A stretch of DNA of 64,000 bases from CAVSIS01 sp963814875 (lineage in GTDB: Bacteria > Acidobacteriota > Thermoanaerobaculia > Thermoanaerobaculales > Sulfomarinibacteraceae): assembly GCA_963814875.1 (NCBI GenBank), contig CAWFFJ010000022.1, positions 248,001 through 312,000 of the forward strand. Direction: 5' to 3'. Made by a program: the position numbers and the translations under genes. The notes below the pieces were generated by a model, which had not been told where the DNA came from, ran no database searches, and saw only the letters and a program-made list of their open reading frames with translations. Of the stretch, positions 52,701 through 61,167 are shown piece by piece. The stretch's first letter is position 1, and each line of letters begins with the position of its first letter.

Positions 52701-53645
52701 CAAGGCTTCGCGATCGGCCCTCGCTCGCGGGTCGAAGCGAGCCGACCGGCGCTCCACCTCGCGACAACAGCGGTCCGCCGGGGCGCCGACCAGCATCAGT
52801 CTGCTGGTGACCACGGGCGGGTCCGGAACCGGGGAGCCGATTGCGGCCCAGCCGCGCGGAAGGCGCCCCACCACAACGGCGCACCCGCCCGTTTCGGTGA
52901 CCCATCGATCGATGGCTGCCAGGTCGCCTTCGCGCGGCTCTCCGGCGACGACGAGCATGCCTTCACCTGCCACGGGCGGGAGCGGCATGGTTTCGCCGTC
53001 GTCCGCACACCGCCACAACCAGGCCGCCTTCCCGGCGCGCCGAGTCCCAAGCCAGCGTGCCGCTGCAAGCCGCAGCGCGAGACGGGCATCGGCAACTGAG
53101 ACCAGGCTGATCTCTCCAGGATCCGGCGCAGGCAACGGATCCCAGCGGTAGGCCCACAGCGCCCGTGCCGTCGCTGGATCGAGTGGGCTCGGGAGACGAC
53201 CGAGCGTCCGGTCCAGTACCGACTCCAGCGCCATTCCCGGAACCGCAACCCCGCTCGGCAGATCCGGTAGCGCAAGGCCGACACACTGGGCGACAGCGTC
53301 GCGGACCGCGCCCGCCAGCCTGACAGCAGCGCTCTCCCCGCCTCCCAGCCGTCGATAGACAGGCGCCAACGGCAGTGGAAAGTGCCCGAGCCTGGCGTGC
53401 ACCACGCCATCGACTTCGCTCGTGCCTGCCGTTCGCAGGCCGCGCCGGCCAGGCCAGAGGTCGAGGTCCATCAGGAGCACGGACGCGGCGAGGAGCTGGA
53501 CCGCGACCCGGACTCGGTGCTGGCGCGACAGGGAGGCAATCGCCGGGCCGTCGGCTTCGCCTACGCTCAGCCCACCGCTCGACGGGAACGGCACGGGAAC
53601 CGCCGGATGGTCGACCAGGACCGCCTCGGGTAGCGGCAGTCTCAC
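49782..53645 (-). CDS. very large sigma-54-dependent activator with about 900-residue sensory/helical N-terminus
   Basis: 1287 residues from a GTG that overlaps the aroA stop (CAGTGAGA), preferred to an upstream GTG that would overlap aroA by 60 bp. The last about 300 residues are a standard AAA+ activator: Walker A GETGVGKDVAARAL, the sigma-54 contact loop GAFTGA, Walker B GTLFLDEIGDLD, arginine finger region FRRDLYFRI, then a Fis HTH (GNRTAAARELGISRQTLLYH). The first about 950 residues look like a STAND-like or winged-helix plus TPR-like array (LLALLPDGVPESLLAIHTGL, then RLLELIAESEDRPGPLGDLQ), not a receiver, GAF or PAS domain. It should activate a sigma-54 promoter; target unknown. Confidence 0.85.
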   Translation of the reverse strand: MRLPLPEAVLVDHPAVPVPFPSSGGLSVGEADGPAIASLSRQHRVRVAVQLLAASVLLMDLDLWPGRRGLRTAGTSEVDGVVHARLGHFPLPLAPVYRRLGGGESAAVRLAGAVRDAVAQCVGLALPDLPSGVAVPGMALESVLDRTLGRLPSPLDPATARALWAYRWDPLPAPDPGEISLVSVADARLALRLAAARWLGTRRAGKAAWLWRCADDGETMPLPPVAGEGMLVVAGEPREGDLAAIDRWVTETGGCAVVVGRLPRGWAAIGSPVPDPPVVTSRLMLVGAPADRCCREVERRSARFDPRARADREALTRAASRRFVSAPEESVEDGDGRTEVPVVRRLLALLPDGVPESLLAIHTGLPPKRLAETLLALGAVSSGGRWRLVEPDPMAPDPLHAEVLALFPPGDPRRLRHSALADGSPGQLIAWCRERLDDLDAAAVRALLGEIAPGALGREVQELLVESCLSQLDIAGARAALAGLTDADRKPWLGWIDAMDPPPNQPPRLLATGPAEVNPRCSFEVALRTLRTQRPLGSFGDEFRSAAEAAIERMQGALRRRCLLELTAVLEPGRLLERTWRRNVVGGHPEIQRRLLHIRALHLDTEGRPRPARRLLELIAESEDRPGPLGDLQQDLGTVALNQGRRDDAELHALRAFRLKSAAGFRHGTRSVVFNLAVADIDALRLDRAERRLRAAETGPGDPFAQIERVRLELARGRLEVFRRGLDEFARRGLGVDARFVEAAALLDGVAALLDGDWAEARRRLAEGGQESESWIALLDGLRGVDPGAEHEDGWGVFAAARLVSALALSGPSKCRELVGGLVAGGAAGCLALVLVEELVGRQTWIEPRARLLAAATLARGGLSGWAHRLSRGAGLDDGFLHAVSDLVEGVRPSALEPTRERAVLETLGVGGLEVLRSGGGAIVWRIGGGQPGARVRWGELEVVPLDGEVSGAAAWRLLEGVLRAVLPSLPAESDAEVDETGLYGVSEAIVELRRELRELAPTAVTVAFFGETGVGKDVAARALHRLSKRPGQLISVNVAAIPASLLEAELFGSVRGAFTGADRARRGLIQAADGGTLFLDEIGDLDAPLQAKLLRFLESREVRPVGSDRTVRVDVRIVTATHHDLEARMRQGSFRRDLYFRIAGSPIRIAPLRDRREDVAVLRALFVEEAVRRDGLPAARWSAAADAALRAYDWPGNVRELKHVVEVALVRARGGTVAANHLPIEAAVGEVRGGWEESMRAFRIRVLRDALQRTGGNRTAAARELGISRQTLLYHLRQLGLGERDG

Positions 53646-54901
53646 TGCGCGACTGCGGCCCACTGGTCCCAGAACCCGGGGAAGGACTTCTGCACGCACC
53701 AAGGGTCGTCAAGCTCGAGCGGGCCCGCCACCAGCGCTGCGGCCGCCATCGCCATCGCGATGCGATGGTCGCCCGCCGCAGTGACGGGACGGACCGACTG
53801 AGAGTGCCGCATCGTGCCAGTGACGGTCAGAGAGGCCTCGTCACGCACCACCTCCGCCCCCAGCGCCGTGAGATTCGAGACCATCACCGTGAGACGATCG
53901 CTTTCCTTGTGTTTGAGGTGCTCGAGGCCGTCGAGACGCGAGCCCTGGGGACCGCCCGCCGCGACCGCCGCCAGCGCCGGGAACAGGTCGGGCGCGTCGC
54001 CGAGATGGACAGACAACGGGCCCGTAATTGGTCCGTCGGCGATCACGCCGTCCGCGCTCCAAGTCACCGCGAGCCCCGCGCGGGCCAGCACCTCGACCAC
54101 CCGCCGGTCGCCCTGACGGCTGCTGTGACTGAGCCCGACGACCTCCACCCTCCCGCCTGCCAGAGCTGCGGCGGCGAGAAAGAAGGCGGCGGCGGACCAG
54201 TCACCGTCCACGCTCAGGCTGACCGGACGCGGCCGGCCGCCAGCGACGCGCCAGTGGGCTCCGCCTCTGTCGCGCTCGATGGCGACGCCAAACGTCAGCA
54301 GGACCTCCTCGGTAAGGTCGAGGTACGGCCGCGACGGGACCCGGCCCTCGAGCTCGAGCCGGAGACCCGTGCGGAGCAGCGGGCCGATCATCAGGAGAGC
54401 GGTTGCGAACTGCGAGGACGCTGTCGGCGGCAAGGTGACGCCTCCGCCCTCCATCACGCGCCCACGGATGCGGACAGGAAGCCTGCCATCGCGCGACTCG
54501 ACGTCGGCCCCGAGCCGGCGAAGGGCCTCGAGCAGTGGCGCCATCGGACGCTCGCGCAACCGTGCTGTACCGTCGACGACGAAGCTCCCGGGAACCGCCG
54601 CGCACAGCGCGGTCATGAGCCGCGCTCCGGTGCCTGAGTTGCCGAGATGGAGGTGGACAGGGCCATGCGGCACGTGAACCCGTGCACCGACCTCGAGCCG
54701 CTCACCCCATGCCACCGGCCAGCCGGCGGCGTCGAGCGCCTCGGCCAGCAGCCGGGTATCCTCGCAGTCCAGCGGACGGCGAATGGTCGCACCGTCGGCG
54801 ACCGCAGCAGCGAGCAGGGCGCGATTGGTGAGGCTTTTCGATGCGGGGACCTCGACGCGCGCCGCGAGCCGACCGTGCGCCTCGACCAGGCGGCGTGCCA
54901 T
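53642..54901 (-). CDS. aroA: 3-phosphoshikimate 1-carboxyvinyltransferase (EPSP synthase)
   Basis: 419 residues. Motifs: VEVPASKSLTNRALLAAAVA (phosphate-binding Lys and Arg), LHLGNSGTGARLMTA, PTASSQFATALLMIGPLL, LKHKESDRL and GDHRIAMAMA. It makes EPSP in the shikimate pathway. Start uncertain: ATG at 54901, or a GTG at 54913. Its stop overlaps the GTG of the large sigma-54 activator by 4 bp, an odd pairing of metabolic and regulatory genes. Confidence 0.93.
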   Translation of the reverse strand: MARRLVEAHGRLAARVEVPASKSLTNRALLAAAVADGATIRRPLDCEDTRLLAEALDAAGWPVAWGERLEVGARVHVPHGPVHLHLGNSGTGARLMTALCAAVPGSFVVDGTARLRERPMAPLLEALRRLGADVESRDGRLPVRIRGRVMEGGGVTLPPTASSQFATALLMIGPLLRTGLRLELEGRVPSRPYLDLTEEVLLTFGVAIERDRGGAHWRVAGGRPRPVSLSVDGDWSAAAFFLAAAALAGGRVEVVGLSHSSRQGDRRVVEVLARAGLAVTWSADGVIADGPITGPLSVHLGDAPDLFPALAAVAAGGPQGSRLDGLEHLKHKESDRLTVMVSNLTALGAEVVRDEASLTVTGTMRHSQSVRPVTAAGDHRIAMAMAAAALVAGPLELDDPWCVQKSFPGFWDQWAAVAQ

Positions 54902-54968
54902 CAGAATGCTCACTCTGAGCTCTCGCCGCGCCCGGATTGAACGTGGGAAGAATCTAGAAAGAATTGAG

Positions 54969-55727
54969 TTAGGGTGGCGCCCACCGGTGCATTGTGGCCA
55001 CTGGGCCAAGTGGTGTCAAGCGCTCGTCGACGAGGCACAAACGGCCGTCGCCCTCAATCAGGAGGCTGGCGCCCGTCTCCAGCCAGGCCGGCACGATGAG
55101 CGCCACCCGCTGGTCGTGCCACAGCTGCCACGCCGAGTGGAAGTGCCCCCACAGCACGACATCGACGCCCTCCCCCCATGCCCGGCGTGCCTCCCGTTGG
55201 AGGGCCTCGAGCGGCAGACGATAGCGATACTTGCGGTTGGTCTTCGCGAGTCGTTCCTCCACCGAGCGGACGATCCCGACCGCAATCGGCCCCGGCAGCA
55301 GCCGCGCCCAGACCCGTGCAACCCCCGACTTGGAAAGGGTCGCCCAGAACCTGTACTTCCAGTCGCGCTGGTTCACGCGATCTCCGTGCGCGACCCTGAT
55401 TCGCTGCTGCCCGGCGACGACCTCGTACGACCGACCGCTCCAGTCGATATACGGGCGCAGAGCGGACGCGTCGAGGAAGAAGTCTCGGTTGCCTTCCACC
55501 ACCACCACCCGAACACCCGCCTCTCGCGCCTGCCGCCATGAGCTCAAGACGGCGGTCACCGACGGCGTCCAGAACTTCTCGAACCCGATGAGGTACTGAA
55601 AGACATCCCCGAGGTAGAGGAGCTCACCGACACCCGCCGAGACCGAACGTTCAACGAGGCGGCACATCCTGTCGACGTCGCCGCGACGCTGGCCTACGTG
55701 CGAGTCCGCGACGACCAGGCGCTGCAC
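54969..55727 (-). CDS. UDP-2,3-diacylglucosamine diphosphatase-like metallophosphoesterase (LpxH-like)
   Basis: 252 residues. Calcineurin-type metal motifs in order: VADSHVG, YLGDVFQ, VEGNRDFFLD (GNRD of LpxH), AHGDRVNQRDWKYRF and WGHFHSAWQLW. This is the LpxH-type pattern, which would hydrolyse UDP-diacylglucosamine to lipid X in lipid A biosynthesis. A divergent strong promoter for the subtilase gene lies just upstream. Assignment to LpxH, not another phosphoesterase, is likely but not certain. Confidence 0.78.
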   Translation of the reverse strand: MQRLVVADSHVGQRRGDVDRMCRLVERSVSAGVGELLYLGDVFQYLIGFEKFWTPSVTAVLSSWRQAREAGVRVVVVEGNRDFFLDASALRPYIDWSGRSYEVVAGQQRIRVAHGDRVNQRDWKYRFWATLSKSGVARVWARLLPGPIAVGIVRSVEERLAKTNRKYRYRLPLEALQREARRAWGEGVDVVLWGHFHSAWQLWHDQRVALIVPAWLETGASLLIEGDGRLCLVDERLTPLGPVATMHRWAPP

Positions 55728-55763
55728 GGCGGCAATACTACCCCAGGAGGCTCACAACCTCTG

Positions 55764-55792
55764 TTGAGGGTCGATGACCGCAAGGGTATACT
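55764..55792 (+). promoter_or_regulatory. sigma-70-type promoter of the subtilase gene
   Basis: TTGAGG (55764-55769), 17-bp spacer, TATACT (55787-55792). Transcription would start near 55799, leaving a leader of under 30 nt to the ATG at 55827 with GGAGGT. Confidence 0.6.
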
Positions 55793-55826
55793 CCTGCCGT
55801 TGCACGGTTTGGCGGAGGTCTCTGGA

Positions 55827-58800
55827 ATGCACAGATTTGTGCCGTTGGTCGCGGTCCTGATGACCGCCGCCGCCACGAGCGCGGGCCCAGGACCGCGATC
55901 GCAGGCGGACGCCTCCGGGCGCCTCAATCCTGTGACTCGCGCCGCCTTCGACCGTGGCGACCAGAGCTTTCGCATCATTGTCCACGTCGAGGCAGGTCCG
56001 GAGGCGTCTGCTGAGCTCCCCGAGCGAGGTGTGCCACTGCCGCCGGCCCGACTGGCGGCGGTCCGCGAGGCCGTCAGCCAGGAGTTGGGCGCTCTCCAGT
56101 CCGATCTCACCGCCGCCGACCTCCGGGTCACCGGCCTGTTTCCGCTGGAGCCAGCCTACGCCGCTCAGGTCAGCCGTGCCGGCCTCGAGCACCTCTTGGC
56201 CGACCCCGGGGTGCGCTACATCGAGGATGACATCGCGTGGCACGTCCACACCGCCGAGGGTATCCCGCTGATCCACGCTGATGAGCTCCATCGCCAGGGA
56301 ATCGACGGTACCGGAGTCGCAGTCGCGATCATCGATACCGGGATCGATGCCAGCCATCCCACTCTGGCCGGCAAGGTGGTCTACTCGCTCGACACCGCCG
56401 ACGAGGACGGCGACGCGTCAGACTGTGAAACCCACGGCACCGCCGTCGCCTCCATTGCCGCCGGACGCCCCTACAGCTGGTCGTCACAGTCGTTCGCTGG
56501 CGGCGTCGCTCCAGGCGCCTCGATCCTCGCCTACAAGGCGAGCAAGTCGTCCGACTGTGGCACCTTCTACTTGAGCGACGTCGTGCAGGCGATCCAGGAC
56601 GCGATCACACACCGCGACCAGTTCAATGTGGTCGCGATCAATCTGTCTCTCGGCAGCACCGACGAGCACTTTCCCGGCTTCTGCGACAGCCAGCGGTTCA
56701 GCTATGCGCGCGCGGCCGAAGATGCGGTGAAGGCCGGCATCGCGGTCGTGGCAAGCGCGGGCAACGAGGCCAAGAAGGTCTCTCTCTCGAGCCCGGCCTG
56801 CGTCAGCGAAGCGATCAGCGTCGGGTCGGTCTACGACACCACCAAGAGCTCGACCATCTCCTACTGTGGCGACAATGCCGGCGGCGCCTGCGCGCCTTAC
56901 CTGTGCACCGACACGATTCGCCGCAAGCAGGTCGCCTGCTACTCCAACTCGAGCCGGTTCCTCGATCTCCTCGCTCCCGCCGAGCTCGTCAAAGGCGCCA
57001 AGGCGGGAGGGACGATCGACGACTTCGGCGGGACCTCCGCCGCCGCTCCCTACGTGACGGGATCGATCGCGCTCCTATTCGCGGCTCAGCCGACTATGAC
57101 GCCCCAGAAGGCCCGGCTCGCCCTGGAGCTGACCGGCGAGCCGATTGCCGACACCGCCAACGGCATCGTGACGCCGCTCATCGACGTCGCGGCGGCAGTT
57201 GCGGGCGCAGACCTCGCGGTCGGCGAGCCCGCGCCGGCGCCGATTCCGGACGTCACCGGCCTGCCACTCCTCTCCTACGCCACCGTGGTCGAGAACGGCT
57301 GGGTCGAGTCGATCAGGGTCGTCCTCCAGATCACGCACCCGAACCCCGCCGACCTCGCGGTCGACCTGGTCTCGCCCGATGGCATTCGCGTCAGGCTGCA
57401 CGACCACACCGGTGGCACGTCAGGAGTCAACGGGCTGCATGCCGACTACCCCGGAACCGACACGCCTGCGCAGGATCTGTCCCGCTTCGCAGGCGACCTG
57501 GCGCGCGGAACCTGGCGCCTGGAGGTCCTTGACGACCGCAACGCACTGTCCTCCGGAAGTCTGATTGGATGGGCACTACAGCTCGAGTTGGCCCCCGCGC
57601 CGGCGCCGCCGGACGGCGCCCAGACCTTCATCGCCGTCGGCGCGCACGCGCCAGGGGAGCGCTCGACCTTTTGGGTCACCGACCTGAGGCTCTTCAACCG
57701 GTCGCTGACAGAGCCCTCCGACGCCCAGATCTACTACGTCCCGCGCGGCACAGACGGGCGCAGCTCATTCCAGCTCAGCGCTGTGTCCGTCGGCCCGGGC
57801 ACGGTCGTCAACCTCCCCGACATCCTCGCATCACGTTTCGGCGTTGAGGATGGCGCCGGCTCCCTCCTCATCCGCAGCGACTCCGGACTACTGACCGCGA
57901 CCTCCCGCACCTACAACAGCGGCTCGTCACGAGGGACGTTTGGCCAGTTCATCGGCGGCACGAACTCGGGCGACACGCTCGGGGCCGGCGACGCTCCGCG
58001 GGTGCTGCTCCAGCTGGCCAACGGACCTGAGTACCGTACCAATGCGGGCTTCACCGAGGTGACCGGCAACTCGGCGACGGTCGCCGTGACGCTGTACGAC
58101 GGCGACACCGGCGCTCCGCTCGGCGGCCCCGCGACGTTCGACGTCGCCCCGTTCTCAAACACTCAGGTACCACTTTTCTCCGAGCTCGGTGTAGCCCAGT
58201 CAGGCAACGCCTTCGCGCTGGTCGAGGTCACCGAGGGCAATGGTCGTGTCCTGACCTACGCGTCGGTGATCGACGCCGTCACCGGCGACGCGATCTACGT
58301 TCCCGGGTCCGACGCGAAGGTTGCGCAGTCCTTCATGATTCCGGTGGTCGCAAAGATCGGGGGCCTCGAGGGAACGAACTGGATCAGCGACGCCCGCGTA
58401 TACAACCCGGGACCGGAGATCGTGAGCCTCGACCTCGAGTTCCGGCCCGAGCACGGCACCGGCGGAGGCACCGAGATGCGCTCAGTGCTGCTCGACCCCG
58501 GGCGCGTCCTCGCGCTCGACGACGCATTGGGCAGCCTGTTCGGGCTGGCGCGGACGGTCGGCTCGCTCAGGATCGCTGTGAAGGGCGGCCCGGCGCCCCT
58601 GCTCGTCACCTCCCGAACCTACAATCGGACCGCGGACGGGACCTACGGCCAGTTCATCCCGTCGGTCTCGTCGGGCTTCGGCGCCGGGAGCGGTGCCGCC
58701 GTGGTTCACCTTGACTCGACTGCCGATTTCCGCACCAACATCGGAGTGTGCGAGGTCGAGGGCGGCAGCGTGACGGTTCGCTTCGCGCTCAAAGACGGCG

Positions 58801-59018
58801 ACGGCGTCACCCAGGGGGTCGGCTCCGTCAGCCTGGGTCCCTACGAGATGATCCAGGTCAACGGCCTCAGCGAAACACTCGGTGCGATCGGCGGCGCCAA
58901 CCTCCGGGTCGACTTCTTCCACGACAACGGGGACGGACGCTTCGTCGCCTACGGTTCCGTGGTCGACAACTCCCCTGAGGGCGGGGACGCGATCTACGTT
59001 CCTGCTGCGGGCCTCTGA
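55827..59018 (+). CDS. secreted subtilisin-like serine protease (S8) with P-domain and duplicated beta modules
   Basis: 1063 residues. ATG 55827 with GGAGGT and signal peptide MHRFVPLVAVLMTAAATSA. An I9-like propeptide occupies about residues 45-140. The catalytic triad: Asp in AIIDTGIDASH (about 170), His in ETHGTAVASI (about 203), oxyanion Asn in ASAGNEAKK (about 313), Ser in GGTSAAAPYV (about 404). A proprotein-convertase P-like domain follows (VVLQITHPNPADLAVDLVSP, GTWRLEVLDD). Two similar modules follow (VTDLRLFNRS...LANGPEYRTNAGFTEV and ISDARVYNPG...DSTADFRTNIGVCEV). An extracellular protease, monocistronic with its own promoter. Confidence 0.92.
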   Translation: MHRFVPLVAVLMTAAATSAGPGPRSQADASGRLNPVTRAAFDRGDQSFRIIVHVEAGPEASAELPERGVPLPPARLAAVREAVSQELGALQSDLTAADLRVTGLFPLEPAYAAQVSRAGLEHLLADPGVRYIEDDIAWHVHTAEGIPLIHADELHRQGIDGTGVAVAIIDTGIDASHPTLAGKVVYSLDTADEDGDASDCETHGTAVASIAAGRPYSWSSQSFAGGVAPGASILAYKASKSSDCGTFYLSDVVQAIQDAITHRDQFNVVAINLSLGSTDEHFPGFCDSQRFSYARAAEDAVKAGIAVVASAGNEAKKVSLSSPACVSEAISVGSVYDTTKSSTISYCGDNAGGACAPYLCTDTIRRKQVACYSNSSRFLDLLAPAELVKGAKAGGTIDDFGGTSAAAPYVTGSIALLFAAQPTMTPQKARLALELTGEPIADTANGIVTPLIDVAAAVAGADLAVGEPAPAPIPDVTGLPLLSYATVVENGWVESIRVVLQITHPNPADLAVDLVSPDGIRVRLHDHTGGTSGVNGLHADYPGTDTPAQDLSRFAGDLARGTWRLEVLDDRNALSSGSLIGWALQLELAPAPAPPDGAQTFIAVGAHAPGERSTFWVTDLRLFNRSLTEPSDAQIYYVPRGTDGRSSFQLSAVSVGPGTVVNLPDILASRFGVEDGAGSLLIRSDSGLLTATSRTYNSGSSRGTFGQFIGGTNSGDTLGAGDAPRVLLQLANGPEYRTNAGFTEVTGNSATVAVTLYDGDTGAPLGGPATFDVAPFSNTQVPLFSELGVAQSGNAFALVEVTEGNGRVLTYASVIDAVTGDAIYVPGSDAKVAQSFMIPVVAKIGGLEGTNWISDARVYNPGPEIVSLDLEFRPEHGTGGGTEMRSVLLDPGRVLALDDALGSLFGLARTVGSLRIAVKGGPAPLLVTSRTYNRTADGTYGQFIPSVSSGFGAGSGAAVVHLDSTADFRTNIGVCEVEGGSVTVRFALKDGDGVTQGVGSVSLGPYEMIQVNGLSETLGAIGGANLRVDFFHDNGDGRFVAYGSVVDNSPEGGDAIYVPAAGL

Positions 59019-59025
59019 AGGGAAT

Positions 59026-59166
59026 ACCACAGAGACACAGAAAGCACAGAGGGACACAGAGCCACCCACCCTCCCGAGCAACGAAGGTCCGGTCCGCGAT
59101 GCGGGCCGGACCTTCGTTGCTTGAGCGGACAGAATCCTCTGTGCCCCCCTCTGTGCCTCTGTGGTT
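59026..59166. repeat. CACAGAG-type inverted repeat enclosing a long perfect hairpin (terminator)
   Basis: Left arm ACCACAGAGACACAGAAAGC... (59026-59061); right arm CCTCTGTGC...CTCTGTGGTT (59136-59166). The centre is a hairpin of about 23 bp (59075-59123), with GCAACGAAGGTCCGG pairing perfectly with CCGGACCTTCGTTGC and loop GAT. It lies between the convergent subtilase and serC genes and should terminate both. Confidence 0.85.
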
Positions 59167-59173
59167 CGCCCTC

Positions 59174-60259
59174 TCAGCCGTTGCGACGCGCGAAGTCGTC
59201 CATGAAGGTCGCCAGGGTCTCGACTGCCGCGAGGTCGGTCGCGTTGTAAATCGAGGCCCGACAACCGCCGACGGAGCGGTGGCCCTTGAGACCGACCATG
59301 TGCGCCTGCTTGGCCTCGGCGACGAACTTCGTTTCGAGCTCCTCGCTGGGAAGCCGAAAGACGACGTTCATGTAGGAACGGCTCCCGGCGTCGACCGGGG
59401 ACCGGTAGAAGTCGGGATGGGCGGCGATAGTGCCGTACAGCCGATCGCCCTTGGCGCGGTTGCGCGTCTCCATGGCGGTCAGACCGCCCATCTCCTTCAC
59501 CCACAGGAGGACGTTGCGGATCATGTAAATGGCGAAGGTCGGCGGCGTGTTGTAGAGGGACTCCTTCTCCGAGTGGATGCTGTACCTGAGCATCGTCGGA
59601 AGCCCGCTATTGGCCTTGGCGAGCCACGACTTGCGCAACACCACGATGGTCACGCCGGAGGGCCCGACGTTCTTCTGCGCGCCTGCGTAGATCAGATGGA
59701 AGCGGTTGGCGTCGATCGGACGCCACAGAAAGTCCGACGACATGTCGGCGACCAACGGCAGCGAGCCGGTGTTGGGGAACTCATTGAACTGGGTTCCGCG
59801 GATGGTGTTGTTGCTGGTCATGTGGACGAACGCGGCGGTTGGGTCGAGGTCGAGCTCGGCCTGGGTGGGGACCCGGGTGAAGCTCGCGGCCTCGGAGCTC
59901 CCCGCCACCCGTCCCCGGGCGACGATGTTGGCCTCCTTGAGCGCCTTCTGAGCCCACGAGCCCGTGATGACGTAGTCCGCCGATCCGCCCGGCGGGATGA
60001 AGTTCATCGGCACCATGGCGAACTGCAGCGAGGCGCCCCCCTGGAGAAAGAGCACCTGGTGGTCGTCGTCGAGCCCGAGCAGCTCGCCAATCAGGTCCAT
60101 GGCCTCATGGTGGACCGCGTCGTACTCTTTGGACCGGTGGGACGTCTCCATGACTGACATTCCGGTCCCGGCCCAGTCGATCATCTCGTCCCGCGCCCTC
60201 TCCAGCGCAGGCATCGGCAGTGCGGCGGGTCCGGCGTAGAAGTTCAGCGTGCGCTTCAT
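59174..60259 (-). CDS. serC: phosphoserine aminotransferase
   Basis: 361 residues. NFYAGPAALP at the N-terminus, GMSVMETSHRSKEYD, FLQGGASLQFAMVP, SDFLWRP and the PLP-binding Lys in YAGAQKNVGPSGV; C-terminal GHRSVGGCRASIYN. It transaminates 3-phosphohydroxypyruvate to phosphoserine. It lies 13 bp after the hydroxyacid dehydrogenase on the same strand, completing the serine pathway order. Confidence 0.96.
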   Translation of the reverse strand: MKRTLNFYAGPAALPMPALERARDEMIDWAGTGMSVMETSHRSKEYDAVHHEAMDLIGELLGLDDDHQVLFLQGGASLQFAMVPMNFIPPGGSADYVITGSWAQKALKEANIVARGRVAGSSEAASFTRVPTQAELDLDPTAAFVHMTSNNTIRGTQFNEFPNTGSLPLVADMSSDFLWRPIDANRFHLIYAGAQKNVGPSGVTIVVLRKSWLAKANSGLPTMLRYSIHSEKESLYNTPPTFAIYMIRNVLLWVKEMGGLTAMETRNRAKGDRLYGTIAAHPDFYRSPVDAGSRSYMNVVFRLPSEELETKFVAEAKQAHMVGLKGHRSVGGCRASIYNATDLAAVETLATFMDDFARRNG

Positions 60260-60272
60260 GGTCGGGTTCCTC

Positions 60273-61154
60273 CTATGCGGTCCGGTTGACGAAGTCCTCG
60301 AGGATCTGGATCACGACATCGCCGATCCGAAGCATGTTCTCTGCACTGGAGGCTCCGATGTGCGGCGTCATGATGACGTTCGGCGCCTCAAGCACCGGGC
60401 TCGCCGGATCGGGCGGATCGGAGTAGAACACGTCAGTGGCGTAGGCGCGCACTTTGCCCGAGCGCAGCGCGTCGACCAGGTCTTCCTCGACCACGCACTT
60501 CCCGCGGGCAGTGTTGACCAGTACGACACCGTCCTTCATCGATGCGATCGTTTCACGGTTGATCATGCCCCGGGTCTCGTCGGTCAGCGGCACGTGCACC
60601 GAGAGGTAGTCCGACTCCGCGAACAGGCGCTCCATCGGGACCAGCTCTACAAGCTCGTGGCTCTTCAGCAGCGGGTCGTAGGCGACCACTCGCATGCCAA
60701 ACGCGAGCGCCCTACGCGCCAGCTCCGTGCCGATGTTGCCGGCCCCGATGAGCCCGAGCGTCTTGCCGAGCAGCTCGGTCCGCTTGAGCTCCTTCTTGAG
60801 CCACTTGCCCTGGCGCATCCCTTCGTGCCCGTCGATCAGCCGGGTCGGGACCGCGATCATGAGCGCGAAGGCGAGCTCGGCCACGGCGACCGCGGATGCG
60901 GAGGCAGTGTTGTAGACCTTGACGCCCTTCGAACGGGCGTAGTCGACGTCGATGTTGTCGAGACCCACTCCGCCGCGGACGATCAGTTGCAGGCGCTGAG
61001 CGCGGTCGATGTACGCCCGGTCGCACTTGGTCTTCGATCGCACCAGGACAACGTCCACCTCGGGCAGGCGTTCCTTGTCCTCGATCACCTCGCCGAAGGC
61101 GGCGAGCTTGCCCGCAAGGGTCGGGTCGAAGGCATCCGAGATCAGGATCTTCAT
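60273..61154 (-). CDS. serA: D-3-phosphoglycerate dehydrogenase-like hydroxyacid dehydrogenase (short form)
   Basis: 293 residues, without the C-terminal ACT or intervening domains of long SerA. NAD fold GLIGAGNIGTELARRA; catalytic Arg in VNTARGKCV, Glu region in AYATDVFYSDPP and His in MTPHIGASS. In the cluster with serC it most likely oxidises 3-phosphoglycerate, though short-form enzymes of this superfamily can act on other 2-hydroxyacids. Lack of an ACT domain predicts no serine feedback inhibition. Confidence 0.85.
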   Translation of the reverse strand: MKILISDAFDPTLAGKLAAFGEVIEDKERLPEVDVVLVRSKTKCDRAYIDRAQRLQLIVRGGVGLDNIDVDYARSKGVKVYNTASASAVAVAELAFALMIAVPTRLIDGHEGMRQGKWLKKELKRTELLGKTLGLIGAGNIGTELARRALAFGMRVVAYDPLLKSHELVELVPMERLFAESDYLSVHVPLTDETRGMINRETIASMKDGVVLVNTARGKCVVEEDLVDALRSGKVRAYATDVFYSDPPDPASPVLEAPNVIMTPHIGASSAENMLRIGDVVIQILEDFVNRTA

Positions 61155-61167
61155 GGCTTTCTCCTCG

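Noticed and set aside
49818..53099. 1093-codon open frame on the + strand
   Set aside because: Mirror frame of the sigma-54 activator gene; in DNA this G+C-rich, antisense frames stay open by chance. No domain seen.
53646..53702. Upstream start of the sigma-54 activator
   Set aside because: It would overlap aroA by about 60 bp; the GTG overlapping the aroA stop is more economical.
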